64,000 bases of DNA, taken from Corynebacterium poyangense (GTDB taxonomy: Bacteria; Actinomycetota; Actinomycetes; Mycobacteriales; Mycobacteriaceae). The notes below the pieces were generated by a model, which did not search any database, was not told where the DNA came from, and saw only the letters and a program-made list of their open reading frames with translations. Of this stretch, positions 28,055-37,445 are shown piece after piece. Position 1 is the stretch's first letter, and every line of letters starts with the position of its first letter. The DNA is taken from the NCBI RefSeq assembly GCF_014522205.1, contig NZ_CP046884.1, positions 2,480,001 through 2,544,000 on the forward strand, read 5' to 3'. A program made the translations under genes and the position numbers.

Positions 28055-29170
28055 TTAGAGGCGAGCATCCAACCACTGGATAACCGTGTCCATGGCCTGA
28101 TCACCGGCCGGTTCATTGAAGACCTCGTGCATCTGCCCATGCCACTTAATGAGTTGCTTGTCTGTGGAAGAAATAGCGGAATACCAGTCATTAGAGAAGT
28201 AATCCGGCACCAGACCATCGCGGTCACCGTGCATGATCAGCGTAGGAGCGGTGAAAAGATCTGCATTGATGGCATCATAAACCGCACCAAAAGTTAGCTG
28301 CTGAGACATCCCCAACGACACCGTCTTATTCACCAGGGGATCGGTCTGATACTGGGAAGCTACCGCCGGATCAGAGGCAACCCCGTTGGTAAAGATGTTG
28401 GGGGGCTGAATCAGATCAGTACCTTCCGGAGAGGGCAGACGCAGATCCGTGCGTCCCGGAATAGCCTCCGCCGCTAGCCGTGCATTAAAGGTGGTCATCT
28501 GGTCTAATGGCAAAGCCTCAGACAAACTTGGCCACAACTTACGCTGCGTATCTGTAATGGCATCGGGAGTGATGGTTTGCCCACGCTCTAAGGACCCAGA
28601 GAGATTAAAGGGAGCACCGAAGCCATTAGTCACATACCCATCAATGGTTCCTGGATACTTAATCCCGTGGAACTCAGCAGCCTCCGCCCCCATCGAGTGC
28701 CCCAGCATAAAGGTCTTACCTGGGTTTTCCGCCTTAGCCTTTTCCACCAACTGGTGAACGTCATCGACTAAGTAGTGGAAATCATCAATGTGGCCACGGG
28801 CCACCGGATTATTCATCACCGGCGCTGCAGATTTTCCATGTCCGCGGTGATCTAAACGATAAACGTTATACCCGGCGTCCAGAAGACGGTCCGCGACATG
28901 GTCATAGCGTCCCGAGTGCTCCGCCGCGCCATGAACCACCACCACAGTGGCTTTGGCGTTGGGGACTTGCTGGGACTTCCAATAGATCTGGGTGCCTTTA
29001 CCGTCGGTGGAGGTGAAATAGCCTTCGTGGACCTGCACCTCTGGGCGAGCACTAGGAGCAGCAGCATAGCCAGGAGCGTCACCGGCGTAGGCCATACCGC
29101 TTGCGCACGCAGGGGTAAGGACAAGCGCTCCAGCTAGGAGAACCGCGCTAAAGCGGGAGAAGCGAGACAT
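28055..29170 (-). CDS. Secreted alpha/beta hydrolase, monoacylglycerol lipase-like
   Basis: A 371-residue protein with an N-terminal signal peptide (hydrophobic core SAVLLAGALVL, then TPACASG, which may be a weak lipobox or a normal cleavage site). The mature part has HGAAEHSGRYDHVAD, nucleophile Ser in LGHSMGAEA, an Asp in HGDRDGLVPD and a late His in HGQMHEVF, the layout of bacterial monoacylglycerol lipases. It would cleave lipid esters outside the membrane, releasing glycerol near the glp genes, a link that is inference. Ribosome site AGGCATC before ATG 29170 is only fair. Confidence 0.82.
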   Translation of the reverse strand: MSRFSRFSAVLLAGALVLTPACASGMAYAGDAPGYAAAPSARPEVQVHEGYFTSTDGKGTQIYWKSQQVPNAKATVVVVHGAAEHSGRYDHVADRLLDAGYNVYRLDHRGHGKSAAPVMNNPVARGHIDDFHYLVDDVHQLVEKAKAENPGKTFMLGHSMGAEAAEFHGIKYPGTIDGYVTNGFGAPFNLSGSLERGQTITPDAITDTQRKLWPSLSEALPLDQMTTFNARLAAEAIPGRTDLRLPSPEGTDLIQPPNIFTNGVASDPAVASQYQTDPLVNKTVSLGMSQQLTFGAVYDAINADLFTAPTLIMHGDRDGLVPDYFSNDWYSAISSTDKQLIKWHGQMHEVFNEPAGDQAMDTVIQWLDARL

Positions 29171-29290
29171 GGGGGATGCCTTTCCAGAAAAAATGAGGAT
29201 GAACTAATAAGTACGCTAGGCTGCGCTCAGGGCTCGATCAAGGAATCCCCAGAGGTAGGTAGCACCTCGAAAGAAGCGTCGGAAAGCCCG

Positions 29291-29318
29291 AAAAGGCACA
29301 GGCCATCTGTGCTTTTTT
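29291..29318. terminator. Intrinsic terminator after serS
   Basis: Stem GCACAG and CTGTGC, loop GCCAT, bounded by AAAA on one side and a run of six T on the other. It lies about 70 bases beyond the serS stop; on the minus strand the tail is CTTTTC. The remaining bases between 29171 and 29388 show no gene. Confidence 0.6.
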
Positions 29319-29388
29319 CAAAAAGCACCCGACGGGAGCTGTGCCGGGAAGGCGAAAAAGGTTACCCCATTCCGGTGGTAGACGAACG

Positions 29389-30648
29389 TTACTTTTTAGG
29401 TTTCAGTATGTCCTGTCCCACAAAAGGACGAAGCGCCTCCGGAACAATCACCGAGCCATCAGCCTGCTGATTATTTTCCAAAATGGCGACCAACCAACGC
29501 GTCGTAGCTAATGTTCCGTTCAACGTAGCCACCGTCTGCGGTTTACCTTGAGCGTCACGATAACGAGTTTGGAGGCGACGCCCCTGGAACGTAGTGCAAT
29601 TGGAAGTGGAGGTTAGCTCCCGGTAGGTGTTTTGGGTAGGTATCCAGGCCTCGGTATCAAATTTCCGGGCGGCCGAGGCACCGAGATCCCCACCAGCAAC
29701 ATCAATAATCCGATAAGGAACTTCCACTGCCGCGAGCATGTCTCGCTCCATATCCAGCAAAGCTTGATGCTGCGCCTGAGCATCCTCCGGGGCGCAATAA
29801 ACAAACATCTCCAGTTTGTCGAATTGATGAACCCGCAAAATGCCCCGAGTATCTTTGCCGTAGGAGCCTGCTTCTCGGCGGAAACACGAAGACCAACCGG
29901 CATATTTCAGTGGCCCTTGAGAAAGATCGATGATCTCGTCCTTGTGATAACCGGCCAGGGCCACTTCCGACGTCCCCACCAGGTAGAGGTCATCGCGCTC
30001 CAGGTAGTAAATCTCTTCGGCATGATCCCCTAAGAATCCGGTACCAGACATAATCTCCGGACGCACCAAAACCGGGGGGATCATCAACTGGAAACCAGCG
30101 GCTGTGGCTTTCTGTGCCGCCAGGGTTAACATTCCTAACTGCAACAAGGCACCCGCCCCGGTCAGATAATAAAATCGGGCTCCGCCAACTTTGGTGCCTC
30201 GCTTCATATCAATAAGACCTAAGGATTCCCCCAGCTCAAGGTGATCTTTGGGTTCGAAATCAAACTCGGTTGGGTGGCCAACATGCTCTAACACTACAAA
30301 GTCATCTTCGCCTCCAGCCGGAGCACCTTCGACCACATTAGAAAGCCGCATCTGCAAGGAATTAACCTGCTCTTCAGCATTCTTTTGAGCTTCCTCAGCA
30401 GCCTTTACCCGGTTCTTCAAATCCTGCGAGCCTTGCAATAACGCTGGCCGGTCCTCCGGGGAAGCCTGCCCAATTTTCTTCCCTAAAGACTTTTGCTCAG
30501 CACGCAACTCATCGGCGCTTTTAATGGCCTCCCGACGGGCACTATCGGCAGCTAAGAGCTCATCAACTAACCCGGGATCTTCGCCACGAGTGCGCTGGGA
30601 TTCACGGACAACATCAGGGTTTTCGCGGAGAAACTTCAGATCAATCAC
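29389..30648 (-). CDS. serS: Seryl-tRNA synthetase
   Basis: The 419-residue protein begins [17 protein letters not shown] and has the N-terminal coiled-coil arm (about residues 30-100) followed by the class II catalytic core with motif 2 ([14 protein letters not shown]) and motif 3 ([14 protein letters not shown]). It charges tRNA-Ser. GTG 30648 was chosen since the family always begins MIDLK; the frame runs on upstream without homology. It faces away from the septum-formation-like gene starting at 30698. Confidence 0.96.
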   Translation of the reverse strand: MIDLKFLRENPDVVRESQRTRGEDPGLVDELLAADSARREAIKSADELRAEQKSLGKKIGQASPEDRPALLQGSQDLKNRVKAAEEAQKNAEEQVNSLQMRLSNVVEGAPAGGEDDFVVLEHVGHPTEFDFEPKDHLELGESLGLIDMKRGTKVGGARFYYLTGAGALLQLGMLTLAAQKATAAGFQLMIPPVLVRPEIMSGTGFLGDHAEEIYYLERDDLYLVGTSEVALAGYHKDEIIDLSQGPLKYAGWSSCFRREAGSYGKDTRGILRVHQFDKLEMFVYCAPEDAQAQHQALLDMERDMLAAVEVPYRIIDVAGGDLGASAARKFDTEAWIPTQNTYRELTSTSNCTTFQGRRLQTRYRDAQGKPQTVATLNGTLATTRWLVAILENNQQADGSVIVPEALRPFVGQDILKPKK

Positions 30649-30697
30649 GCGCCTAAGCCTACCGTGGAACTCACAATTCCCTACCATAGGAGGAGTC

Positions 30698-31675
30698 ATG
30701 ACTACGCACGCTTCCTGGCGCAGCGCCGCCGCAATCCGAACATTCCTGGTCGCTTCCCTGGCAGGGATCGTCGCCGCTGGCTCCTACACGTTCTTCAGTG
30801 AGGATGCCGCCAGCCTTGCCACTCATCACGCCACCGGCGATAGCTCCACCCCGTTTACCACCGCCGATACTGGCTCCTGCCTCACCTGGGATATTGGGCG
30901 CGACGGCCAGGTCAGCGGTTTTGAACAGGCCAATTGTCAAGGCAAACATCGCTTTGAGGTTGCCAGTAGAGAGGATCTGGCTGCCTATCCGAGCAGCGAA
31001 TTTGGGGAGGGTGCTGCGATGCCTAGCTTAGAGCGCCAAGCTCAACTCCGCGAGGAGTTATGCCGAGCCCCGGCCCTGCGCTATGTTCAAGGCAAACTAG
31101 ACCCCACGGGTCGCTATTCAATCGCGCCGATTTTGCCTCCAGCAGAAGCCTGGGCACACGGTGACCGCACCATGTTGTGTGGATTCCAATCAACAGATGA
31201 TCAGGGGAACGCCCAGCTCACCACCGGAAAAATAGTGGATCAAGACCAAGCACGAGTGGCGCAACCAGGCGAGTGCCTCATTATTGATGAGCACCAGACT
31301 CTGAAGAAAGTGGATTGCGCACAAGACCACAATCTGGAAACCACCTCAATTGTGAACGTCCAACAGAAATTCCCGGACCATGTCCCCACTGTTGAGGAAC
31401 AAGATGACTACCTTAAAGGTGTCTGCACCCAGGCTGGAATGGATTATCTGGGAGGAGATGACCCGCTTTATGCTTCGACCTTGCAACCCTACTGGACACC
31501 GCTATCCGAAGAATCCTGGAATGGTGGTTCGCATAGCGTAAACTGTGCCTTGGCAACAGGGGGGAAGAATGGTTTTGCGGTACTCCGCGGCTCAGCCAAG
31601 GGGCAATTCACTATCGACGGTAATCCTCCCGCCCCGCAGCCAGAGCGTCCACCTCGCCCTAGCGAGACTCCTTAG
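30698..31675 (+). CDS. Septum formation family protein (membrane-anchored, extracytoplasmic)
   Basis: A 325-residue protein with one N-terminal helix ([19 protein letters not shown]) and an outer part carrying two similar Cys-containing modules, TGSCLTWDI with [12 protein letters not shown], and PGECLIIDE with [12 protein letters not shown]. This is the Septum_form domain found in actinobacteria. The final 15 residues are proline-rich. An excellent AGGAGG lies before ATG 30698. The molecular role is not known beyond the family name. Its 3' end overlaps convergent galE by 17 bases. Confidence 0.8.
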   Translation: MTTHASWRSAAAIRTFLVASLAGIVAAGSYTFFSEDAASLATHHATGDSSTPFTTADTGSCLTWDIGRDGQVSGFEQANCQGKHRFEVASREDLAAYPSSEFGEGAAMPSLERQAQLREELCRAPALRYVQGKLDPTGRYSIAPILPPAEAWAHGDRTMLCGFQSTDDQGNAQLTTGKIVDQDQARVAQPGECLIIDEHQTLKKVDCAQDHNLETTSIVNVQQKFPDHVPTVEEQDDYLKGVCTQAGMDYLGGDDPLYASTLQPYWTPLSEESWNGGSHSVNCALATGGKNGFAVLRGSAKGQFTIDGNPPAPQPERPPRPSETP

Positions 31676-32669
31676 CCAGAACGTCGGGGAGCTTCGCAGA
31701 CCACGCGAGCGAATCCCGCACTCCGTCAGCAATGCTGTGTTCAGCTTCCCAACCTAATACCTCGCGGGCTTTGTCGGTTGTCGTAGCGCAACCGACCACA
31801 TCCCCGGGGCGAGGGTCAGCTGTTCGATAAGGAAGTTTCTTGCCGGTTGCCTCACCAAAAGCCTCCACCAATTCAATAACTGTGGTGCCTTGTCCGGTGC
31901 CGAGATTTATCACCTCGTAATGGGAGGTATCGGACTGGGCCATGACGTCGTCGAACTTCGCTAAGGCCAGGACGTGAGCGCGGGCCAGATCCCACACGTG
32001 GATATAATCCCGTAACCCAGATCCATCCCGCGTCGGCCAATCAACACCGGTAACGGTAAATTCCTTTCCGTCGTGATAGGCCTCGATCATTTTCCCGAGC
32101 GCATGAGAAGGGCGCGGTATTTGCAAACCGGTGCGAAGTTGCGGATCCGCCCCAATGGGGTTGAAATAGCGCAGCGAAATCACATCAATAATCCCGGCAG
32201 CAGCAATGTCTTGAAGGATGCGCTCCAAGATCCACTTGGAAGCCGCATAAGGGCTGTGTGGATTTACTGCCGATGTTTCAGACACCAGGAGATTTTCTTC
32301 TGGATCGTAGAACGAGGCCGAGGAACTAAACAGGAAATGTTTCACCCCGTGCTCCTGGAGTTTTTGGAGCAAAGTTATGGATTTCCCAACATTATTGTGA
32401 TAATAATCCAAAGGATTTTTTACCGAATCCGGAACGACAATTTTCGCTGCGCAATGAATAACAGCACTAATATCCGGATGATCTTGGAAAATCTGATCCA
32501 ACAACGCTTTATCTGCTATATCACCTTCATAATGAGGATGAGGTTCAGCAAAAACCTTCAGACCGGTGCTGAAATCATCCAGGATAACCGGGGTAATTCC
32601 ATGATCTAAGCAGCAAGAAGCAATTGTGGAACCGATAAAACCGGCGCCACCAGTAATAAGAATTTTCAC
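31659..32669 (-). CDS. galE: UDP-glucose 4-epimerase (GalE-like)
   Basis: The 336-residue extended SDR has the NAD motif ITGGAGFIGSTIA at the start, SSSASFYD, catalytic SPYAASKW (Tyr, Lys), and GLRDYIHVWDLARAH, hallmarks of GalE. It interconverts UDP-glucose and UDP-galactose, supplying the substrate of Glf for galactan synthesis. Length is typical. A different UDP-sugar epimerase is possible. Upstream lies a 60-base gap before the phosphatase gene. Confidence 0.85.
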   Translation of the reverse strand: MKILITGGAGFIGSTIASCCLDHGITPVILDDFSTGLKVFAEPHPHYEGDIADKALLDQIFQDHPDISAVIHCAAKIVVPDSVKNPLDYYHNNVGKSITLLQKLQEHGVKHFLFSSSASFYDPEENLLVSETSAVNPHSPYAASKWILERILQDIAAAGIIDVISLRYFNPIGADPQLRTGLQIPRPSHALGKMIEAYHDGKEFTVTGVDWPTRDGSGLRDYIHVWDLARAHVLALAKFDDVMAQSDTSHYEVINLGTGQGTTVIELVEAFGEATGKKLPYRTADPRPGDVVGCATTTDKAREVLGWEAEHSIADGVRDSLAWSAKLPDVLAKESR

Positions 32670-32730
32670 GGTTTCCCAGCCTACCTGAACCTAATTAACA
32701 GAATTGAGATTTTCCTGCGCTGCGGTTCCT

Positions 32731-33375
32731 CTACACTCCCCACTCCACGAGACGCCACTGGCCGAAATCATTTTCTCCCGGTTCTAAAATAATGCGACGG
32801 CAATTAGCCAGTCGATTCTCAAAAGCGAAATCAGGGTCAACGCCACAGGCGTGAACTGCCGCAACTCGCGTCGCCGCGCCGTGGCTGACGATCACCACAT
32901 CGTCTTTGCCATGCCGACGACGCACCTGCTCCAAGGCTGGCCGATAGCGGTGAAGAACATCGCAATAATTTTCCCCACCCGGCGCGCGAGCGTCCGGATC
33001 ACCACCTAACCACCCAGCTAGACAGTGATAATAATCCTGGAACGCGGCATCATCTCCGCGCATTTCCCAATCCCCCATGTCCACTTCCTGCACCCCCGCT
33101 AGGGAACGCACTGGCAGACTGCCTCTTCGCTGGCCCCGGAGCCGCTCATATTCCGCGCTTAACAGCATCGCAGTTTGACCCGCCCTAATGGCGATGGAGC
33201 AATACACTGCGGCGAGCTTGGGATAATCCTGGGCGCACACCCGCCCAGCTTCACGGGCCTGCTCCTGCCCACGGTCAGTAAGCCATGCTCCGGGTGGCCG
33301 GGTATCCAGCAGTTGAGCCACGTTACTGGTAGTTTCTCCGTGGCGCATCAGGATAATCCGGCCAGTGCTCATCAA
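32731..33375 (-). CDS. Histidine phosphatase (phosphoglycerate mutase-like)
   Basis: A 214-residue protein with the phosphohistidine motif LMRHGETTSN near the start, an Arg/Glu pair in the middle (AIRAGQT, GVQEVDMGDWE) and a second catalytic His in VSHGAATRV. It removes phosphate from a small substrate; the true one is unknown, and annotation as phosphoglycerate mutase would be unsafe. The pheA stop is adjacent to its start (33375/33376), so both are likely one operon. ATG 33372 is an alternative. Confidence 0.85.
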   Translation of the reverse strand: MMSTGRIILMRHGETTSNVAQLLDTRPPGAWLTDRGQEQAREAGRVCAQDYPKLAAVYCSIAIRAGQTAMLLSAEYERLRGQRRGSLPVRSLAGVQEVDMGDWEMRGDDAAFQDYYHCLAGWLGGDPDARAPGGENYCDVLHRYRPALEQVRRRHGKDDVVIVSHGAATRVAAVHACGVDPDFAFENRLANCRRIILEPGENDFGQWRLVEWGV

Positions 33376-34293
33376 TTAGTCCTCTCCCGTTCGAGCTGCG
33401 TGCACCCAGCGGTCTGCTGCCGACACATCCACCGTGGTACGGGGAGAAGCAGCGTCATCCGGGACCGCCGGCCACGATCCTAAAAAGTGCAGGTCTTTAC
33501 ACCTAAGATACAGTGCGCGCAGAGCTTCAGCCACCGCCGAATCCGCAATATGCCCTACTAAAGTGACATGGAAGAGATAGGTCCCAAGTTTTTCCCTGGT
33601 GGGACGCGACTCAATCCGGGCCATATCCACCCCCCGGAACGCAAATTCCTGCAACGCCCCTACTAAGCTACCGGGCTCGTTAGGCAGACTAAAAATGATG
33701 GCAGTTCGATCATTGCCAGTGGGCTCGGGAGGTTGATGTTTAGGTCCGACGAGCGCAAAACGAGTCCGTGCACCACGATGATCTGCCACTCGCTTAGCCA
33801 CCAATTCCAAACCATGCATAGCTGCAGCAGGCTCGGGAGCTGCCGCCGCATCAGCGCGGCCCTCTGCTACCTCAACAGCCGCCGCAGCATTGGAACTGGC
33901 CGGAAGGAACAGCGCTTGCGGAATATGCCGAGTTATCCAACCTTTGACCTGCTGATGAGCCACCGGATGCGTCGCTAGGGTGCTAATATCCTCCAGCTTG
34001 GTCCCGGGCCGAACCATAATGCCGAAGGAGATGTCTAAATCCACCTCCCGGTAGATATTGACCCCAGCACCAGAGCTTAAGGCATCAAAGGTAGGAGTTA
34101 CCGGGCCATCGACGGAATTTTCAATGGCCACGCAGGCAAAATCCGCCTCCCCGGACCGAACCGCATCAATAGCAGCAGCCGGGCTCGGGAGCGGCAAGCT
34201 ACGGACGTCGGACATCTGAAGATCACCAACAAACCTATGCAGAGCTTGCTCGGTAAATGTGCCTGCCGGTCCCAGATACGCGATGACTGTCAT
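33376..34293 (-). CDS. pheA: Prephenate dehydratase
   Basis: The 305-residue monofunctional enzyme starts VIAYLGPAGTFTEQAL and has the ENSVDGPVTPTFD and TRFALVG motifs of the catalytic part, followed by an ACT domain (LPNEPGSLVGALQEF, IESRPTREKLGTYLFHV) that senses phenylalanine. It makes phenylpyruvate in phenylalanine synthesis. It is divergent from the amidase gene with only 33 bases between start codons. Confidence 0.95.
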   Translation of the reverse strand: MTVIAYLGPAGTFTEQALHRFVGDLQMSDVRSLPLPSPAAAIDAVRSGEADFACVAIENSVDGPVTPTFDALSSGAGVNIYREVDLDISFGIMVRPGTKLEDISTLATHPVAHQQVKGWITRHIPQALFLPASSNAAAAVEVAEGRADAAAAPEPAAAMHGLELVAKRVADHRGARTRFALVGPKHQPPEPTGNDRTAIIFSLPNEPGSLVGALQEFAFRGVDMARIESRPTREKLGTYLFHVTLVGHIADSAVAEALRALYLRCKDLHFLGSWPAVPDDAASPRTTVDVSAADRWVHAARTGED

Positions 34294-34326
34294 GCTTCTA
34301 CATTATTGCGCGCTAGGGTTTATGCC

Positions 34327-35559
34327 ATGCCTTGTGCCCGCGATGCCGTCGAGGAGTTTATAGCCGCTCTCGCCGCCCTAGAACCGCAAGAACATGGTTT
34401 CAGTTATATCGCTGCGGATCAGGCGCGTTGGCGAGCCGACTATTTAGACGCCCTACCAGCCTCACGCCGCGGCCCGCTTCACGGATTGCTCATCCCCATC
34501 AAAGACTTAAGCGACGTTGCCGGAATGCCCACCACCCTAGGCTCAGCTGAGCGCAGCTATCAAGCTCAACGCACAAATCCTTTAGTGGAACGTTTAGAAG
34601 CAGCCGGGGCGATCATCCCCGGGAAGAGCGTCGCCGCAGAACTGGGCATGACTGGATACACCGAACCAGTAGGTCAACCTACCCCTGATAATCCGTTGCT
34701 AGCTGGCTGTACTCCTGGAGGGTCCTCCGGGGGCGCAGCGGTAGCGGTAGCACGCGGATTAGTGCCCGTAGCACACGGTTCTGATGGCGGCGGATCCCTC
34801 AGGATTCCGGCTGCTGCCTGCGGGCTAAGCACCATCAAACCAGAACGGCGCCACCCAGGGGCCGGATTAGCAACGGCCGGATTCCTAGGCACCGATCTGC
34901 GTTTCTTGGCCGCTCTCTCCGGGATCCGCCAAGACCCCCGGCGGTTAAAAGTTGGCCTCATGCTTACCCCTCTGTGGACACCCGACGCCCCTGTGTCCGC
35001 ACCAGCCCGAACTGCCGTCACCTACGCCGCTCACCAGCTAGCTAATAAGGGACACGAGATAGTAGAAATCCCCTACCTTGCCGGGGTCAACGTCCCACAA
35101 CTATTCCACGCTTTCCGCACTATTTTCTCCACCTCTCTCCAGCAAGTTCCCCGCACCCCTCAAGAAAGCGCCATCGTGAGCTGGCTAAGGGAATGCGGCC
35201 GGAAAGCGGGGGAAAATCACAGGCGCGAAACTCTAGAACTCCTCCACGCTGTTTCCGGCCCGCAGGGCAGCATTGCCCAGGCCTTAGAGGTGGATCTTCT
35301 CCTCAGCCCCATGCTCACCTATCCTCCCCCTCCGCACCACCATTTTTCAGACCGCGACCCGGAAGAAAATTTCTGGGAACAAACCCGTTGGTCCCCGTGG
35401 GCATCTCTGTTCAACCTCACCGGCATGTCAGCTATTTATCAGCCGTGGGGTGCTACCCCAGGGGTCGGTGTCCATCTTGGTGCTATTCGTTGTCGACCCG
35501 GCGCCGTTTACCACGCCGCTCTCGAACTAGAGGAGTATGCGCATGACTGGGACGCCTAG
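34327..35559 (+). CDS. Amidase-signature hydrolase
   Basis: The 410-residue protein has the amidase core: catalytic Lys in IPIKDLSDV, then CTPGGSSGGAAVAVARG with cis-Ser and nucleophile Ser in DGGGSLRIPAAACG. Amidase-signature enzymes cleave carboxamides; this form is shorter than GatA (about 490) and is not a tRNA amidotransferase by context. ATG 34327 is chosen because upstream codons overlap the pheA promoter and add no homology. The downstream CPBP gene overlaps its end by 17 bases after AGGAG. Confidence 0.85.
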   Translation: MPCARDAVEEFIAALAALEPQEHGFSYIAADQARWRADYLDALPASRRGPLHGLLIPIKDLSDVAGMPTTLGSAERSYQAQRTNPLVERLEAAGAIIPGKSVAAELGMTGYTEPVGQPTPDNPLLAGCTPGGSSGGAAVAVARGLVPVAHGSDGGGSLRIPAAACGLSTIKPERRHPGAGLATAGFLGTDLRFLAALSGIRQDPRRLKVGLMLTPLWTPDAPVSAPARTAVTYAAHQLANKGHEIVEIPYLAGVNVPQLFHAFRTIFSTSLQQVPRTPQESAIVSWLRECGRKAGENHRRETLELLHAVSGPQGSIAQALEVDLLLSPMLTYPPPPHHHFSDRDPEENFWEQTRWSPWASLFNLTGMSAIYQPWGATPGVGVHLGAIRCRPGAVYHAALELEEYAHDWDA

Positions 35560-36265
35560 CCGCCTACGCTGGGAAATCCTCATCGTTCTAGGGATTAGCT
35601 TTGGAATGTCCGGGCTACGCGCCGCCCTGCGGCTTATTGACGCCCTGCTTAGCCCCACCCCGCTCAACCAACAACAAGTCACCCTGAATGCCGCCCAATC
35701 TCAACTGCCCTGGTTAGACTTCAGTTTACAGCTGTGTTCAGCTTCGGTCTTGCTGGGCTGGGCTGGACTAGCACTCTACTTATTAAAGCTCGACGGCATC
35801 ACGGCCCGCTCCTGGCAACGTCGAGACATCCTGAGCGGAATGGCACTAGCTGCAGTCATTGGTATCCCAGGGCTGCTGTTTTATATTTCCAGCGTGCGGC
35901 TTGGGCTCAGCCGAGAAGTCATTCCTGCAGGATTCGATTATCCGCTCCTACAAATACCTAGTTCCCTGGTCTGGGCTGCAGCCAATGCGGTGAGCGAAGA
36001 AATCATCGTGGTGTTCTGGCTTTCCACCCGGTTAGGCCAATTGGGCTGGAAAAGTGCCTCAACCCTTGCCGCCTGCTCGGTGCTTCGCGGAAGTTATCAC
36101 CTATATCAAGGAATCTCCGCCGGGTGCGGAAATATCATCATGGGCCTTGTCTTTGGCTACGTATATCACCGCACCGGACGAATTTGGCCGCTAGTGATAG
36201 CCCATTTCCTTATCGACGCCATAGCTTTCGTGGGGTACAACGCCATCGGTGGACTCCCCATCTGA
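35543..36265 (+). CDS. CPBP-family membrane protein, copy 2 (atypical motif)
   Basis: A 240-residue protein with about seven hydrophobic segments. The usual EExxxR motif reads SEEIIVVFWLSTRLGQLG, so the arginine six places on is valine, though a later Arg (TRL) is present; His residues in GSYHLYQG and IAHFLIDAI are kept. This EEIIVV form is one I associate with an actinobacterial CPBP subgroup. ATG 35543 is seven bases after AGGAG, while ATG 35537 is only one base away. It overlaps the amidase gene, and so is coupled to it. Protease activity is uncertain. Confidence 0.75.
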   Translation: MTGTPSRLRWEILIVLGISFGMSGLRAALRLIDALLSPTPLNQQQVTLNAAQSQLPWLDFSLQLCSASVLLGWAGLALYLLKLDGITARSWQRRDILSGMALAAVIGIPGLLFYISSVRLGLSREVIPAGFDYPLLQIPSSLVWAAANAVSEEIIVVFWLSTRLGQLGWKSASTLAACSVLRGSYHLYQGISAGCGNIIMGLVFGYVYHRTGRIWPLVIAHFLIDAIAFVGYNAIGGLPI

Positions 36266-36290
36266 CCCGCTAGCTCTACACTGTGAAACC

Positions 36291-37445
36291 ATGGATGATA
36301 TTGCACGGGACCGTAATGGCAATCCCATTTACGATCGCTATGGCCGGCCGGTCCGCAGACGTGCTGCGCGCCCTGCACAAGCTCCACGTCCGCAGCGCGC
36401 GCAGCAACAGCAACCACCGCGACGTCTCACACCCCAGCAGCGATTCCCCGTGCCGACTCCTCGCCCTGAGCGGCCCGTACCGACCCCTCGCCCCGAAAGA
36501 CCCATGGCGCGCCCACCCTTCCAGCGGCGACGTCTCCCCCGTCTTCAAGGTTGCGGCTGCTCCCTAAAAGCACTAATACCTCTGCTCTTAGTCCTGCTTC
36601 TAGTAACCACCCTGTGGGTTGATACTCAACTCAACCGGGTAGACGCCCTTCCCACCCACCAAGTTCCCAATACTTCCGGCACCAATTGGCTATTAGTGGG
36701 CTCTGATTCTCGTCAAGGTCTTAGCGAGGCTGATATCCAACGGCTCGGAACCGGGGGAGATATTGGGACCGGCCGCACCGACACCATCATGCTGCTTCAT
36801 ATCCCCCGGCTAGGTGGAGGAAAACCCACGCTGGTCTCTATCCCCCGCGATTCCTATGTCCCCATCCCCGGTCATGGTTCAGCAAAAATCAACGCAGCTT
36901 TCGCATACGGCGGTCCGCAACTCCTGGTAGAAACTGTTGAGCAAAGCACCGGTTTAAGAATTGACCATTACGCGGAAATAGGAATGGGTGGTTTAGCTAA
37001 TGTTGTCGACTCCGTGGGTGGAGTGCAGATCTGCGTCAAAGAAGCTATTAATGATCCTTTGGCGAATTTAAATGTCAGCGCCGGTTGCCAAAAGATGAAT
37101 GGCCCTACCGCCCTGGGATATGTGCGGACCAGGGCTACCGCAGAAGGTGATCTTGACCGCGTTGTTCGGCAACGCCAATTCCTCAGCGCACTCCTCGACA
37201 AAGCGACATCGCCATGGACACTGCTGAACCCATTCCGAATGCTGCCGCTGATCATGCATACCGCGGCCACCTTCAGCGTGGATCGAGGCGATCATGTTTG
37301 GCATTTAGCCCGACTAGCATGGGCAATGCGCTCGTCCCCAGAGACCAAGACAGTCCCAATCAGCGGGTTCGCCAATTATGATGTCGGTTCTGTGGTTCTC
37401 TGGGATGACAATGCTAGCGCCCAATTATGGAACTCCCTGCGCTAG
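36291..37445 (+). CDS. LytR-CpsA-Psr (LCP) family cell-wall ligase
   Basis: The 384-residue protein has an Arg/Pro/Gln-rich cytoplasmic N-terminus (about 95 residues), one membrane helix (LIPLLLVLLLVTTLWV), and an extracytoplasmic LCP domain with VGSDSRQG, TGRTDTIMLLHI, SIPRDSYV, KINAAFAYGG and the closing RVVRQRQFL. LCP proteins attach arabinogalactan or similar glycans to peptidoglycan from a lipid-phosphate carrier. ATG 36291 is chosen as the first ATG matching family starts, although no ribosome site is seen; GTG 36249 is the alternative. Convergent with the DUF5926 gene, overlapping by four bases. Confidence 0.9.
   Translation: MDDIARDRNGNPIYDRYGRPVRRRAARPAQAPRPQRAQQQQPPRRLTPQQRFPVPTPRPERPVPTPRPERPMARPPFQRRRLPRLQGCGCSLKALIPLLLVLLLVTTLWVDTQLNRVDALPTHQVPNTSGTNWLLVGSDSRQGLSEADIQRLGTGGDIGTGRTDTIMLLHIPRLGGGKPTLVSIPRDSYVPIPGHGSAKINAAFAYGGPQLLVETVEQSTGLRIDHYAEIGMGGLANVVDSVGGVQICVKEAINDPLANLNVSAGCQKMNGPTALGYVRTRATAEGDLDRVVRQRQFLSALLDKATSPWTLLNPFRMLPLIMHTAATFSVDRGDHVWHLARLAWAMRSSPETKTVPISGFANYDVGSVVLWDDNASAQLWNSLR

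Noticed and set aside
32073..32609. A 178-codon plus-strand frame inside galE
   Set aside because: It is complementary to the epimerase catalytic region and has no recognisable features.
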